A stretch of DNA of 64,000 bases, taken from Stratiformator vulcanicus (GTDB taxonomy: Bacteria > Planctomycetota > Planctomycetia > Planctomycetales > Planctomycetaceae). A model generated the notes under the pieces. That model was not told the DNA's origin. It made no database searches and was given only the letters and a program-made list of their open reading frames with translations. A program made the position numbers and the translations under genes. This document shows positions 26,143 to 35,600 of the stretch, one piece after another. The stretch's first letter is position 1, and every line of letters starts with the position of its first letter. The stretch lies in the NCBI RefSeq assembly GCF_007744515.1, contig NZ_CP036268.1, positions 758,482 to 822,481 of the forward strand, given 5' to 3'.

Positions 26143-26320
26143 AGAGGTTTACCACGAGATATGGAATTCTACGGGACAAGCGGGCTGAATACTCTCCCGC
26201 TGCCGACCTCGAAACAAATCAGAGCCTCGTCACCGCGGTCGTCTTCAAAAAGCCGGACGGCTTCTCAGTGAGCCTGTCCTATGATTGCTCTTCGCTGTGG
26301 TTCGAAGGAGAAATCCTGTG

Positions 26321-27790
26321 TCACTGTTTCTTGACCACAAGCCCGGCGGCGGTCGCTCGCCGTTTCAGGTCGTGGTGCATCGGTGTCAAAGGTCGGTCGC
26401 TGAATAGGTATTGGACGAGGGGTTGGAACTCGTTGAGCGCCGCCACGGCGGCCGCCCACTGTTCCGGGTGTTCCGCGGCGAACGTCGGTGCGGTCTTCAG
26501 ACAGATCGCGAGATACGCCGCGCGGGCACGCTCTCGATCCGACTTGGGATTCAAAATGCCGGTCCTGACCTCGTCGCCGAGTTCTTTGGCGAGTTGAGCG
26601 GTCCGCCCCTTGGGACTTTCGAGCGCGCGAATGTTCGCCGGTGACTCGGCTTTGATTTGATATTCGACGCTTCCCTGTTCCCAGCGACGTTCTCCGCCGG
26701 CGTCGAGCACGATACGTTCGGCGAGCTCGACGAGCCGGTCGGCAAAGCTCGTGATCGTCTCGTCGTTGGGCATGCCTTCGCGGGTGGTGTTGCGGTAGCG
26801 GTCGACGATCTGCCATTCCTGGGCGAGAAAGCTGCGGTACCCCTTCATGACGCCGACGATCGCACCGGCCGTCGCGGCCGAGTTATCGCAGTCCCAGCCG
26901 AAGTTGAAGGCGATCTCGAGCGTCTTCGGGAGATCACCCTCACCGTAGAGAAGCGCCGCGACGGTCGATCCGGTGGTCAGCTCGTAACCGTTGCGGTCGC
27001 GCATCCCGCCATCGGCTTGCGTGTATTTTTCTTTTAAGAGCCGACGCGTCTGACGCCAGTCGTCCGGGTATTGCTGATGCCAGCCTCGGACATCCGCAAT
27101 GATCTCTCGCTGGAGGCTCTTCGGATCGATCGCTTCGACGCCGCGATCGAGGAGGACTTCGAGATCGTCGACGACGAACGCGAGGGCGATCATCGTGCAG
27201 AACAGCTGCGTCGTTTGAGCCGGCTCATCGTCGATCGCCACGCGGGTGTAATGCAGGCCGATCTTCGAAGCCGTCTGCGGCATTCCGGGAGCAGTCAGGG
27301 CGAACGTCTCGCATAAAAACTGACCGGAGATGTTGAAGTCGGCCCACGGGTTCAGCACGATCGATCCGGTCATCGGCGGGTCGATGCCGAGGTCCATCAG
27401 GCGACGGGCATAGAGGTTCGAGCACCAAATCGCGCGATTGATCCGGGCCGTCCACAGTTCCGTGATGCGTTCGTGAGGAAGGAATATCTTCCCTTCATCT
27501 TGCATGGCGACGATGTAGACCCATTCGAAGTCGGTGTCGTCATCGGTGCGGGCTCCTTCCGGCAGCGACGGCGTGTAGCCTTCGACACTTCCCGGCTCAT
27601 CGACGTATTTCATCTCGTGCGGGAGGCCGTTCAGATTCCCGAGCAACTGTCCGAGCAGCCCGCCCCGGATCTTGTCCTTCAACACATGAGCGGGAATCTC
27701 GAACGACTCTGTCTGATCACGCTCACCGGCGGATGCCATCGAAGCGAAGACCGAAAACAGCATCAGCAAGCAGATCTTCGACTTGTTCAT
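26321..27790 (-). CDS. Secreted ADP-ribosylglycohydrolase-family protein
   Basis: The protein has 489 residues from the ATG at 27790; the 27 upstream in-frame codons lack signal character. The signal peptide ends near SMASA. The fold markers are KIRGGLLGQLLGNLNG, the metal-binding RTDDDTDFEW (Asp83-85) and the late FGWDCDNSAATAGAI, which supplies the second set of magnesium-binding aspartates. ADP-ribosylglycohydrolases remove ADP-ribose from proteins inside cells; an exported version suggests another substrate such as a glycoside or nucleoside. Planctomycetes carry many exported members. Partner genes: secreted hydrolases upstream. Confidence 0.8.
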   Translation of the reverse strand: MNKSKICLLMLFSVFASMASAGERDQTESFEIPAHVLKDKIRGGLLGQLLGNLNGLPHEMKYVDEPGSVEGYTPSLPEGARTDDDTDFEWVYIVAMQDEGKIFLPHERITELWTARINRAIWCSNLYARRLMDLGIDPPMTGSIVLNPWADFNISGQFLCETFALTAPGMPQTASKIGLHYTRVAIDDEPAQTTQLFCTMIALAFVVDDLEVLLDRGVEAIDPKSLQREIIADVRGWHQQYPDDWRQTRRLLKEKYTQADGGMRDRNGYELTTGSTVAALLYGEGDLPKTLEIAFNFGWDCDNSAATAGAIVGVMKGYRSFLAQEWQIVDRYRNTTREGMPNDETITSFADRLVELAERIVLDAGGERRWEQGSVEYQIKAESPANIRALESPKGRTAQLAKELGDEVRTGILNPKSDRERARAAYLAICLKTAPTFAAEHPEQWAAAVAALNEFQPLVQYLFSDRPLTPMHHDLKRRATAAGLVVKKQ

Positions 27791-28037
27791 CAGCGTGCCA
27801 CCTTTACTTAAATAGTAGAGACCAAAGCGAATTTGAGTTCGGCTCGTGCCGAACCCATTTAAAATACACATTGACGAGGGACTGTCGTCTTTTCCAGCGC
27901 TGCCGCGTTTGCGATGACGATCGCTGATGCCCGTGGCTTCAAGCTTTTCGCCCTAACCGCCGCCGGGGAAGTGCCGATAGACGGTCTTCGCGCTGACCTT
28001 CATTCGTTGGCCGTAGTCGTTACGCGACATTATCGCG

Positions 28038-28334
28038 TCAAGCAAATCGGGCTGACGTTAAACTGCGGGCCCACCTCGACCAATCGCTACCGCGGGTCGA
28101 GGTCGACGTGACTCTCATGCAGCAGATGCTGCCCAACCTGGCGTTGAATGCCACGCAGCCAATGCCCGAGGGCCAGTCGCTCGAATTGATTACCCGATTC
28201 GGGATAGAGGGCCACGAACTGTTCGTGATTGACAACGGCCCCGGCATCGTCGCCGCCCACGGCGGCACGATCAATGCGAAAGCGAAGTAGGCACGGGCAC
28301 GAAGTTCAGAGTCTGGCTCCCCGCCGCTGATTGA
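28038..28334 (+). pseudogene. Histidine kinase ATPase-domain relic, frameshifted
   Basis: The frame DVKLRAHLDQSLPRVEVD leads into VTLMQQMLPNLALNATQPMPEG, the N-box of a histidine kinase ATPase domain, then VIDNGPGI, the G1 box. The reading frame is broken: after HGGTINA the kinase pattern continues in another frame as ESEVGTGTKFRVWLPAAD and stops at 28334. The catalytic region is shortened between the G1 box and the HGG block. No start codon, dimerisation domain or partner regulator is seen. This is a decayed sensor kinase. Confidence 0.6.
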
Positions 28335-28347
28335 GGCCGCGATTTAC

Positions 28348-28380
28348 AAGCCGAGGCTCCTGTGAGCCGCGGATCGCGCG
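28348..28380. repeat. Palindromic dispersed repeat (ccgaggctcctg... type)
   Basis: Core ggctcctgtgagcc is palindromic, matching the unit at 24413-24440 with compensated changes. It lies just after the histidine-kinase relic. Confidence 0.6.
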
Positions 28381-28526
28381 CGGGGATACATTGCGAGTGC
28401 ATATTCCGGCTTCACACCGTATTCGATCCGCAATTCACAGGAAGTGCGGCTTGTTAATCCGCGGGCTGTCTGCCTTCAAGAGGTCGTTGGTATTGTTAAA
28501 CGACGCTTCGGCCGAAGCCCCGATTT

Positions 28527-31157
28527 TCAGTTTCCCCGAAGTGAAAACGTCTGTGTGTTGAGGTTGCCGTCGATGGTGTGAAGCTTGATTGCCCCGCCGG
28601 ATTTGTCTCCGGCGAGGAAACCGGCGCGGCTGCGGTTGGCCAAGTGGAGGCCGACGTTTCCTCGCTGCGTGCGGATGCCGCTGAGTTCTTTCGGCCCGGC
28701 GATCCGATTCCCGCTCTTGTCGATGATCATTCCAAACGTCTTTTGATAAGCCGCGTTCCAGCCGCCTCTCCACTGCTCATACAGAACGACGAGCCGCCCG
28801 TTCTTGAGGTCAATTAATCGCGGGCGCACGAAGTTACTTCCGGTCGGCGGTGAGGCGAGTTGTCGCTGACTGATGCCGGGCCCCGTCGAGCGATCACGCC
28901 AATTAAATGCGGGTAGAGCACTGATGTCCTGCGGGAGTGTCATCAGATAGAGCGCCGCTCCGTTGGCATCGGCTTCCCACTCTCGCTCTTGAGGCCCGAA
29001 CGCCCAACCGTTTTCGACGTAAGTATAAAGCAAGGCCGGCCCGGAATTCATGCTTGCGAAATTGCCGAGACGGTAGAGGTGTTTGAGGCCCTCGCGAGCG
29101 GCTCCGGCGCCCATTTTGTCGTCACTCCAGACCCACTTGCCGTTCTGCTGTTCTAACTCGGAGACCAGGATGCCTTGATCGCCGACCTGTGCACGCAAGA
29201 AGCGAGATCCGTCGTAGAACAGCCGAGTTTCCATCGCGTGGTTCTCGGCGCCGTTGGTGTAGACCGCGTTACCGTTCGTATCGACGGCGAGCAGGCAGCC
29301 TGTGTTGTGGAGGAGTCCATCGCCGCCGATGTTGGGGCTGGGAATGTTATGAATAAACGATGCGGCCAGCACGCCTCCGCCTTGCAGCAGTTGGGCATTG
29401 GTCGAAACATTTCCGCTGTGGAGGATCGGATTAAAGATGCCCCACTTCGTATAGAACGTTCCTTGCTTTGTGCCAGCCTGTGATGGCGCATTGAGGTCGG
29501 CGAGAAGTTGAATGCTGCGTTGGCCCGCAGGGATTTTATGAATTTGAAGAACTCCGCGGCGTCTTAATCTCGGCTGCGCTCCGGCACCTGCTTTTGAATG
29601 CTCACGTCGGGCGCTTAACACGTAGCCGTTACCGGCAGAGTCTTTCGTGAAGCCGCCTAAGAGCGAGAGCAGCCCGTTCAGCGGGGTGTGCGTCGCATTT
29701 TGAAAATTCTGTCCGGAGTAGGTCGAATATAAGGTCCTCCCGTCGCTGCGTTGCCAGACGACATCGATCGAGCCGTCGGAATTGGCGACGCCGATCAGGT
29801 TTGGGATAGGGCTACTGGACGCGACGTCCACAGGCCCGGGGCCCGCTGGTTGGGCGGGACCGCCGCCGCCTGAGCCGGTGGTTCCGGTCGTTCCCGTGTT
29901 CCCGGTCGTTCCACTGGTGCCCGAGTTATTTGTCGTCTGCTCGTCGCCGATTCTTAGTGAGAAATTCGGCGGATTGGTGCCGTCGACTCGAACGACGAGC
30001 GTTTCAGCCGTGTACCAACCGGAGCCGGGCGTGAAGTCTTTCCGGATACTGGTCAATTGTTTGGCGAAGGCTTGATAGGCACCATTAGTCTTAACATTGA
30101 CCCAAGTCTGTCCCATGCCCTGACCAGAGACGAAGGTTAAGGTTCCGCGGCCAATGGTATCGTCGTTCCAGCCGATGTTGTGTTTATAGAATGTTCGCTT
30201 TTGGCCACCGGCGTCCTGCTGAAAGGTTGCGAAGCCGGGCGCGGCGTTTGTTTGGTTTAAGATGAGTTTTTGAACGACATCGTCCGGAACTCGCGTCTTA
30301 AACTGGGTTACCAGTCGATTGGTGCGACCGCCTTCGCGTGCGGGAATCCCGAGCCAGTATGTCGGTCCTTGGGCCTGCTCGCCGTTGTTGCCGCCGACAT
30401 TGTTGCCGCCGATATTGTTACCGCTCGGATTTCCCTGATTTCCCCCGCCCTGACTTCCTCCACTATTACCTTGCCCGCCGCCGGGTGTTCCGCGTCCATT
30501 AATCGGTAGCTGCAATGTTTGGGACTGTTGGACGACGTTTACGGCGGTTAGTTCCTGCCCCGAGCCTGCATCCTTAATGACCCAGACGTTCTTAAGACCG
30601 GTGATCTGTCGCCGCGATTCACCCGGTTGCAGGCGACCGTACGGCTTTTCGTTCCCTTCAAAGTCGATCCAGAATACGTTGACGGCCTGCTTGGAATTGT
30701 TGGTGATCTGCAGTGTCGCCCGCGAGCCGCCCGGAATCGATTTTCGACCTTGAGCGTTAGCATCTTGTTGACCACCGCCGCCTTGCTGGCTGCCGTTACC
30801 TTTCGGCGGGTTGTTCTGTTGCGGATCTGCCTTCGGTCGGCGAACGACGACATTGATGAGTTGTCTTCCGCCGCGCGCCGTGACCCGCTGCAATTCATTG
30901 CCGGCATTATCCCGGATGATCCAGGTGTGTCCCGTAAAAGTCGGTTGCTCGACTTGGGTTTTTGGCTCGACCGTAAAGTACTCTTGTGCATTGTTCTGAC
31001 CGTCGAGCCAGAACCCTTTCACGGCAACGGAGGTATTGTTGACGAAAACTAATGTCGCGTTCTGAGCCGCGGCGATTGAGCCGGAGGTGAAGACAGCGAA
31101 GAGAATCGCGAATCCGATCAGCCGAGTAGTGGTCTTGCCAAACATCAAACCCGTCAT
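28527..31157 (-). CDS. Secreted protein with two VHL-beta-like domains and a large C-terminal region
   Basis: The protein has 876 residues from the ATG at 31157, with AGGA six bases upstream. A signal peptide (residues 1-32, ending AAAQ) is followed by a first von Hippel-Lindau beta-type domain (about 34-106: TLVFVNNTSVAVKGFWLDG, then TFTGHTWIIRDNAG). A Gln/Gly-rich linker comes next, then a second such domain (about 147-218: LQITNNSKQAVNVFWIDFEG, then LKNVWVIKDAG). A Gly/Asn-rich linker leads to a larger C-terminal region with propeller-like strands (for example KWGIFNPILHSGNV). In animals the VHL beta domain binds hydroxylated proline. Bacterial versions are uncharacterised. Likely an exported binding protein. 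Confidence 0.75.
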   Translation of the reverse strand: MTGLMFGKTTTRLIGFAILFAVFTSGSIAAAQNATLVFVNNTSVAVKGFWLDGQNNAQEYFTVEPKTQVEQPTFTGHTWIIRDNAGNELQRVTARGGRQLINVVVRRPKADPQQNNPPKGNGSQQGGGGQQDANAQGRKSIPGGSRATLQITNNSKQAVNVFWIDFEGNEKPYGRLQPGESRRQITGLKNVWVIKDAGSGQELTAVNVVQQSQTLQLPINGRGTPGGGQGNSGGSQGGGNQGNPSGNNIGGNNVGGNNGEQAQGPTYWLGIPAREGGRTNRLVTQFKTRVPDDVVQKLILNQTNAAPGFATFQQDAGGQKRTFYKHNIGWNDDTIGRGTLTFVSGQGMGQTWVNVKTNGAYQAFAKQLTSIRKDFTPGSGWYTAETLVVRVDGTNPPNFSLRIGDEQTTNNSGTSGTTGNTGTTGTTGSGGGGPAQPAGPGPVDVASSSPIPNLIGVANSDGSIDVVWQRSDGRTLYSTYSGQNFQNATHTPLNGLLSLLGGFTKDSAGNGYVLSARREHSKAGAGAQPRLRRRGVLQIHKIPAGQRSIQLLADLNAPSQAGTKQGTFYTKWGIFNPILHSGNVSTNAQLLQGGGVLAASFIHNIPSPNIGGDGLLHNTGCLLAVDTNGNAVYTNGAENHAMETRLFYDGSRFLRAQVGDQGILVSELEQQNGKWVWSDDKMGAGAAREGLKHLYRLGNFASMNSGPALLYTYVENGWAFGPQEREWEADANGAALYLMTLPQDISALPAFNWRDRSTGPGISQRQLASPPTGSNFVRPRLIDLKNGRLVVLYEQWRGGWNAAYQKTFGMIIDKSGNRIAGPKELSGIRTQRGNVGLHLANRSRAGFLAGDKSGGAIKLHTIDGNLNTQTFSLRGN

Positions 31158-31614
31158 CTCAATTCCTTCGAAAACCTGGAACTGTGGCCCGACTGCTGCA
31201 AATTCGAAACGTCTACAGCACGGTGAGACAGCCAGCCTATCGCCAATGGGATTGGCGACGAACATGAAACTGATTTTTCTTCGATAATTTCCGGAACGTC
31301 GTGAGGATCGACGGCAGGCAGCCCCGCGTGCACCACGTGCATCAACGCGGCAGCCGATGCAGGCAACCGAACGTATCCGAGAGAGCGAAGGAGATTTCGA
31401 AGTCTGTCCGGCGTTCAACCGAGTTGCCAACGACCTGACTCTAACGAAGCAGCTTTGGGGAATGCCGAACGGTTAACGCAACTTTACTGATTCACGCGGA
31501 TTGCCGGGAGAGGGCAGCGAACTTAATCCTTCAAAGCTTAAGTCTCTGGGCGGCGTGGCGGGAATGATTGAGTGAAGAGAAAGTACAGAGGCGACGATTG
31601 ATTGAGGGGAGTCC
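31158..31614. other. Divergent intergenic stretch, no gene seen
   Basis: Lies between the minus-strand VHL-domain gene and a plus-strand membrane protein. It must hold both promoters. No clear promoter boxes, RNA gene or repeat was recognised; one short GC-rich stem (gccgggagagggc region near 31503) was seen. Confidence 0.5.
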
Positions 31615-32463
31615 TTGCAGCAGGTCGCGGCTTTCGTTTGGGCGATGTGTGACGTTTGGTCGCGGCTGATGATTCAATATGTTAATTTGGCACCGGAGAG
31701 CACTTCAGGGATATTCTTCAGCGGCAGGGCGGCGATCATCAACAGTTATCTTCAAGCATTGGTATCGGGCCTCCAAGCGGGTCGGCGGACGTTGAAATCG
31801 CCGAGTGCTGTCCGCTTCGTTCCACTCTCGCTCGGCCTAGCCGCAGTAGTCGCGATCTATATCGTAATGGCGATTGCGTTGGTGCCGCCCGGGCAACCCC
31901 GGCAATTTAATTTTGTCGATGAACGCGGTGCGATTACGGCCCTCTCGGCCATATTTCTGGCGATCGGCTGCGGCTTCGGGTCGGCCACGTTCTTACTCTC
32001 GGCAGGGTCGTCCCGCGCGGTCCGGCTCTATTGGATGGTCGTGTCGGCTGCGCTGGGGTTCGTTGCTCTGGACGAGCTGCTCGAGTTTCACGAGCGGATT
32101 GGAGATCGCCTCGACCGGCTCGATCTGCTGGGACTGACCAGCTCTAAAACGATACGGGGCTGGAATGACGTGATCGTGATCCTCTACGGTGTCATCGCAG
32201 TCGTGTTCGGGCTATTGCTGCTGCCGACAGTACTCAGGTATTTGTCGTTTCTCCGATTGATCGGAGTCGCCGTGGCGTGTTTCGTGGTGCATACGGCAAT
32301 CGATACGTTGACCGAGCCGCCGACGTTGGTTTCGGTGATCGTCGAAGAGTCCGCGAAGCTCTACTGTTCACTGTTCATCGCCATCGCCTGCCTGGCAGGC
32401 TTGATGGTTCATGCGGGGATGAGTTCGACGGCTGAGGCCGGTCAAGATTCTTCAAAGGCCTGA
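31615..32463 (+). CDS. Polytopic membrane protein, unknown family
   Basis: The frame has 282 residues from a TTG; an ATG at 31669 (MIQYVNLAP) is another possible start. About six hydrophobic helices are visible, including LSLGLAAVVAIYIVMAIAL, ITALSAIFLAIGCGFGSATFLL, YWMVVSAALGFVALDELLEF, VIVILYGVIAVVFGLLLLP and CSLFIAIACLAGLMVHAG. A conserved-looking block, DELLEFHERIGDRLD, lies between helices and has the charged pattern of a family seen in other bacteria, but I cannot name it. The gene runs opposite to the HEAT/PQQ gene and ends about 170 bases from that gene's end. Function unknown. Confidence 0.65.
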   Translation: MQQVAAFVWAMCDVWSRLMIQYVNLAPESTSGIFFSGRAAIINSYLQALVSGLQAGRRTLKSPSAVRFVPLSLGLAAVVAIYIVMAIALVPPGQPRQFNFVDERGAITALSAIFLAIGCGFGSATFLLSAGSSRAVRLYWMVVSAALGFVALDELLEFHERIGDRLDRLDLLGLTSSKTIRGWNDVIVILYGVIAVVFGLLLLPTVLRYLSFLRLIGVAVACFVVHTAIDTLTEPPTLVSVIVEESAKLYCSLFIAIACLAGLMVHAGMSSTAEAGQDSSKA

Positions 32464-32634
32464 GCGTGCTCTTCGCCGTCTCGCATCATCGAGCCGATGG
32501 AACGGATCGGCGATTAAGCCACCCGGGCCCGCTCAGGTCGGGTTTGAAAAGCTTTAATTTATTCAGCCGACCTCTTGCTGATCAATCGAAGATTTGAGCG
32601 TTCATTTGTGGCGGCGGACCGCATCGGCGACGTA

Positions 32635-35600
32635 CTACGGTGAAGCCGCCCCGCGTACGGCTTCGACCGGCTCGTCGTCCCGGGCGGCTCGGACAACCAG
32701 CCGCTCTTGGGAGGTTCTTACTTCGATGAGGCCATCTTCGGCGGCCTCGTATCGATAACAGACGTTGTAGCGTGCGTTCTGCTCGTGCTTGTGGAGCACG
32801 GCACCGGATCGCCGATCGAGCATCAATGATGAGTATTTGGCAGATCGAATTGAGGTCCTGCCGTTGAGCACCGTAATCGGCGAATACCGACCGCAGAAGA
32901 ATACGAACGGCAGGCCGGTCGGTTGGTCAACCAAGGCCGATTGGGCCTTTACTAACTTCGACCATGCCAATTTTCCCTTTGCGGTGTCGATGCCGAGGCA
33001 GATCGCCGAGGCAGCCGATACCGATCCGCGATTATATCGATTGTTAATGCGCCTGTCCTGCGATTGATCGGGTACTTCAACCAACAGAACCGGGGTCGCT
33101 CCACCGCTGATGACGTGCAGGTTGACGAAGTCTTCGAGACCTTCGGTTTGTAAGACGGCTTCGACATCGCCCTCGGCAAGATCGATCAATTGCAGTTGAC
33201 CGCGCTCATTTAATGCGTAGAGGCGCGATGCGTCTGCATCGAGACATGTGCCGACCTCTAGTGTCTTCTTCCACACGTAAGCCTCGGTGACCGGGTCGTA
33301 GAGCCCGACGCAGCGTTCCGGTCCGTCTTCGACCACCCGCACAATTAGGCCGTCGTAGTACTGTCGTCGCTGTGCAAACGGGACGGCTGAGACCTCACGC
33401 AACAGGCTCCCGTCCAACGCATCGAGTACATAAGCACGCTCAGACAGCGGCGGCGAGACGACCAAGCGTCCTCGACTCACCAACAGATCGCAGCCGGAGT
33501 CAAAATCGTCGCGTTCCCAGCGTACTTGTCCGGTTTGGGGGTCGACAGCCCTTAAGATTTGCGATTGCTGAAAGAATACGGCCTCGGCGTTTGCGGCGAT
33601 CGGCCAGAAGGTGACCCGAGGCCTCGCCCGATTTTGGTTCAGGACTCCGCTGAGCAACGTCGTCTCGAGTGGCTGACGTCCGGCGTCCCACCGATCAGCC
33701 TTCCAGAGGATGCGGTTCTCGCCTTCGGTTTCAGAATCAACGACCGGTTTCTCGCTGAGGTCGAGGGCGAAAATCGCGTCTCCTCGAGCGACGGCAAGCA
33801 CCTGGTCGATCTGCACGCCCGGGAGTCGCGCGTAGAGATCGACATTGCTGATGCGTGCGGCCGGTGTGGGCAATTTTGCCTCAAACAAGCTGCGAAGTTT
33901 TCCGTCCCGCACATTTAGTTTTCGTTGCCGGGGATCATGTACGGCAATGACGGGTGAGCCGTCGCCATAAAAGTTCCGAATCGCGACCTGCGAAGTGATG
34001 CTTCTGGAAAGTACCGCATCGGGCTTTTGCTCGGCATCGACTTTAAGCCGTGCGGGCCAGTCATGTGCGGGGACATTGATGACAGGCTCTTGAGAGCTGG
34101 ACGATATTTGGGTGGTCTTGCTCTCGATTTCGACGTGCTGGCGCAATTTCTTCAGCCAGACGTGCGGGCGAATGCGATAGCCGGCGGCCCGGCGAATTGG
34201 CTCCAAATCAGTCCATTCGGTCGGATCGACTTCTGAGAGCAGTCGGGCCAATTCATCTTGGGCGCCTCGACTTTGAAGGGCGGCAGCGGTGTGCAGCAAG
34301 GTCGCGCACAATTCGGGGACCGCTGCGATCTCTTTACAGAAGCGATCGAACTGTTGATCGAACCCGGTCGTTTGCTCTGCAAATAACGATGCGAGCAACT
34401 TCAGGCGTGTTCGGTCCACTTCCGGGGTTCGAGAATCTTCATCGGTTCGATGTAGTAGGTCGATCGCGGTCGCCGGGTCTCCGGCAAGTTGGGCGACCCT
34501 TGCTGAGCGAATCCATGAGGGACCGGCGGGACCGTTGCCGTCCCGCTCGTTCGCCGGTTGAAATTCGGAGACGGCTTTCGTGTCGACAACCAACAATCCC
34601 CGCTCGAGTGGGAACAAGCCAGTCGGACCGGCGAGTGGGCGGTCCGACGCGAGGACGGCGAGACTTCCGTCGAAGAGCGCGACTCGGCCGATCTCGCCGG
34701 AGTCGAATGGAAGGTAAAAGTCTTTCCCATAGACTGCTCCGGGGCCGGACGGCTGTCGGCGTCCGAGGCGGACTCGGGCGACCTGTGTTGGCGTCCCGTC
34801 GGCAAGATCGAACAGACGAACGGTCCGGCGTCCGACAATGATGAGCCGATCGCCATGCACGCTGATGTCGATCCCGTCCTCGCGACGGATCGTCCAACGG
34901 GATTCCCCGTTGGTCGCATTCACGGCGATCAACTCATCCGATCCGATCGCCGTAAGCAAGATGGTCTCGCCCGTGATCAGGGCACGATTGCTGATCCAGC
35001 GATCGGGTCGCGCGATGACCCAGAAGTCTTTTTCGGCTCCGCCTGAAATCCGCCGGACCGAGGCGGTCGTGGGTGACTCAGGAAGGATCACATTGCGTGA
35101 CCAGCGCACGGCTCCCAATGCAAAATCGATACAGGCGAACTGTCCGTCGGGGGCGGCCGCGACGCCGTAATCTTTGTCGACGGTCGGTGCGGCCAATCGC
35201 CGAGTTTGAAGTCCGGCAGGAATGCCGCGATAGACATAGCGGGACGGCTGTGCGTAGGCCAACGGCAGCGCAATGGGCCACGAGCGGGTCTGCCGACCCG
35301 ACTCAGGATCGATCAGGATCAGCCGGGTTTCACTCTCTGTTTCGGTGACGACAAGCACGCCGTAATTGCTCACCGCCGGGGGCGAAATAATTCGCCCTTG
35401 AGGCTCATTTTTTGCGCGATCGCTCGAACGTCCGAGTGACCAGGCGAGCCGACCGGTTACGGCGTCGTAAGCCCGCAACTCCGGATCACGTTCTTCGCTG
35501 GGCCACGCAATTCGAACCCTGCCGGACCGGTTGACGATGATCGATGCTTCGAGCGGGCCGAGTCCTTCGAAACGATCGGCAGTGGCGTAGATGCGGTGGC

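Noticed and set aside
27940-28062. Minus-strand peptide with a helix-turn-helix look (KVSAKTVYRHFP) upstream of the kinase relic
   Set aside because: Very short, bounded by stops and without a start; could be chance or a fragment, so it was not listed as a gene.
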